The notes beneath the pieces are model-generated. The model saw nothing but the letters and a program-made list of their open reading frames with translations. It searched no databases and was not told the DNA's origin. DNA of 7,437 nucleotides from the NCBI GenBank assembly GCA_964605095.1, contig CAZSBS010000245.1:1-7437 (forward strand), given 5' to 3'. Source of the DNA: JAUWQU01 sp964605095. GTDB lineage: Bacteria; Planctomycetota; Phycisphaerae; SM23-33. Positions 6,787 through 7,437 of the stretch are shown in pieces. How positions within the stretch are numbered: the first letter of the stretch is position 1; each line of letters begins with the position of its first letter. The translations under genes were made by a program, and so were the position numbers.

Positions 6787-6871
6787 GCAATGATGAACGC
6801 AGATACACACAGATAGAAGGAGGTCAAAAAGCTTTTTGCCTTTATCTGTGTTCATCTGCGTTCATCATTGC
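6787..6871. repeat. Long hairpin repeat, second family (MITE-like)
   Basis: GCAATGATGAACGCAGAT (6787-6804) is perfectly complementary to 6854-6871. After two mismatches the pairing resumes for ACACAGATA (6807-6815) with TATCTGTGT (6843-6851). The centre is a perfect 14-base palindrome, CAAAAAGCTTTTTG (6825-6838). The whole can fold into one long stem. The ATCTGTGTTCATCTGCG type of sequence is a widespread intergenic repeat in environmental bacterial genomes, and it often yields spurious ORFs reading ICVH or LCVSA. No transposase is present. Confidence 0.9.
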
Positions 6872-6908
6872 CTTCTTCTCGATTCTTCTTTTCCCAACCT
6901 TCTTCTCC
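6871..6908 (+). other. Pyrimidine-rich tract with direct repeat
   Basis: This 38-base stretch is almost all C and T on the plus strand, so the minus-strand rnfD transcript is purine-rich here. CCTTCTTCTC occurs twice, at 6871-6880 and 6898-6907. It separates the long hairpin from the rnfD stop codon. It may be the flank of the repeat element; I see no coding or known regulatory signal in it. Confidence 0.6.
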
Positions 6909-6909
6909 A

Positions 6910-7437
6910 TCATTCCCCGCGGAGGATGGCGAAGTGCCTGGTGCCGAAGACCCTCGGGCGCCAGAATCGGTCGATGGTCGGCGTGAGGGTGTTCATCGCA
7001 AGCACACCCATCAGGCACGGGATGGGTACGGTGGTGTAGAGTTGCAGCAGCATCGCCAGCGTTCCGCATCCCAGTCCCAGCAGGACCTGCCCGCCGGTGG
7101 TCACGGGGCGGCTCGTCATCTCGGCGGACACCAGCAGCATCGCCAGCGCAAGCTGGCCGGAAAGGAGTTGGTAGTTAACGTACGTCAGAGCCGTACCGAG
7201 TCCCTCCGGCGAAAGCAGCGGCACCCAGAGCGTCCGCACCGTGTTGTTGGGTCCGGCCAGGTATATCGGCGCGACTGCGACGGTGACCCACGCGCCCAGG
7301 AGCATTGCCAGCGGCAGTTCCCACTTGAGGTAGTTTCGGTAAATCAGGTACAGGCACGCGACGATCAGCAGGATGATGCCTGTCTCGCCGAGGCCGCCGG
7401 GGCGCGTGCCGTAGAAGAGGTTCTCCATCGGCGGCAT
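6910..7437 (-). CDS. rnfD: RnfD/NqrB-family electron transport subunit, N-terminal part beyond the window
   Basis: C-terminal part (175 residues visible) of an integral membrane subunit of the RnfABCDGE ion-translocating ferredoxin:NAD oxidoreductase, or the related NqrB of Na+-NQR. Diagnostic features are RPGGLGETG (12-20, the family GS(L/I)GETS motif), followed by hydrophobic spans near 20-36, 41-60, 90-105, 116-134 and 138-153, then NTLTPTIDRFWRPRVFG (149-165), matching the family ending before the C-terminus. Family proteins are about 300-400 residues, and the flavin-carrying Thr (SGAT-type motif) lies upstream of the part seen. The frame is open at the window edge, so the ATG at 7437 is an internal Met, not the start. 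The segment SAEMTSRPVTT sits where family members have MATDPVT. Neighbouring rnf genes would be expected beyond the right edge. RnfD is preferred over NqrB on general resemblance only. Confidence 0.8.
   Translation of the reverse strand: MPPMENLFYGTRPGGLGETGIILLIVACLYLIYRNYLKWELPLAMLLGAWVTVAVAPIYLAGPNNTVRTLWVPLLSPEGLGTALTYVNYQLLSGQLALAMLLVSAEMTSRPVTTGGQVLLGLGCGTLAMLLQLYTTVPIPCLMGVLAMNTLTPTIDRFWRPRVFGTRHFAILRGE

Noticed and set aside
6723..7069. Small frames with ICVH/LCVSA-like peptides around the long hairpin
   Set aside because: These are the usual spurious translations of the dispersed hairpin repeat; no start context or conservation expected.

Overview
The window looks like a chromosomal segment from a high-GC environmental bacterium, most likely a planctomycete (Planctomycetota, perhaps Phycisphaerae-like). 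This rests on three things. A Tat-exported formylglycine sulfatase sits divergent to a secreted PQQ-type beta-propeller protein whose N-terminus reads NWPGFRGPRGDG, a style common in planctomycete secretomes. The SurE, GlpD and RnfD versions are bacterial. Two families of palindromic intergenic repeats of a kind frequent in such genomes are present. The assignment is inference from recalled family features; no 16S or other marker gene is present.

Layout, left to right: (1) 1-1659 (+), FAD-dependent glycerol-3-phosphate dehydrogenase, entering from beyond the left edge. (2) 1696-2346 (+), a 216-residue protein of unknown family with visibly lower GC than its neighbours. (3) 2351-2641, a dense cluster of palindromes organised around two roughly 56-base hairpin units in inverted orientation (REPIN-like), which runs into the 3' end of the next gene. 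(4) 2574-3413 (-), SurE nucleotidase, whose last 23 codons and stop lie in the palindromic DNA. (5) 3453-4727 (-), secreted PQQ-like beta-propeller protein, upstream of surE on the same strand with a gap of about 40 bases, so the two may be co-transcribed. (6) 4728-4963, divergent intergenic region with a TTGACA box and a distant TAAAAT box. (7) 4964-6571 (+), Tat-signal sulfatase followed by small hairpins and a probable intrinsic terminator (6609-6635). (8) 6665-6784 (-), a 39-codon remnant resembling the C-terminal tail of a redoxin/thioredoxin-like protein. (9) 6787-6871, a long hairpin of a second repeat family, then a pyrimidine-rich tract. (10) 6910-7437 (-), the C-terminal half of an RnfD/NqrB-family membrane subunit, cut by the right edge.

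There is no obvious single pathway. GlpD and RnfD belong to membrane-linked electron transfer, SurE to nucleotide and phosphate housekeeping, and the sulfatase and propeller protein to extracytoplasmic functions such as sulfated-glycan use. No CRISPR array, tRNA, rRNA, transposase or defence system was found. The most interesting material is the repeat architecture: palindromic elements that appear to have rewritten the SurE C-terminus, and a second palindromic element abutting a decayed redoxin fragment.
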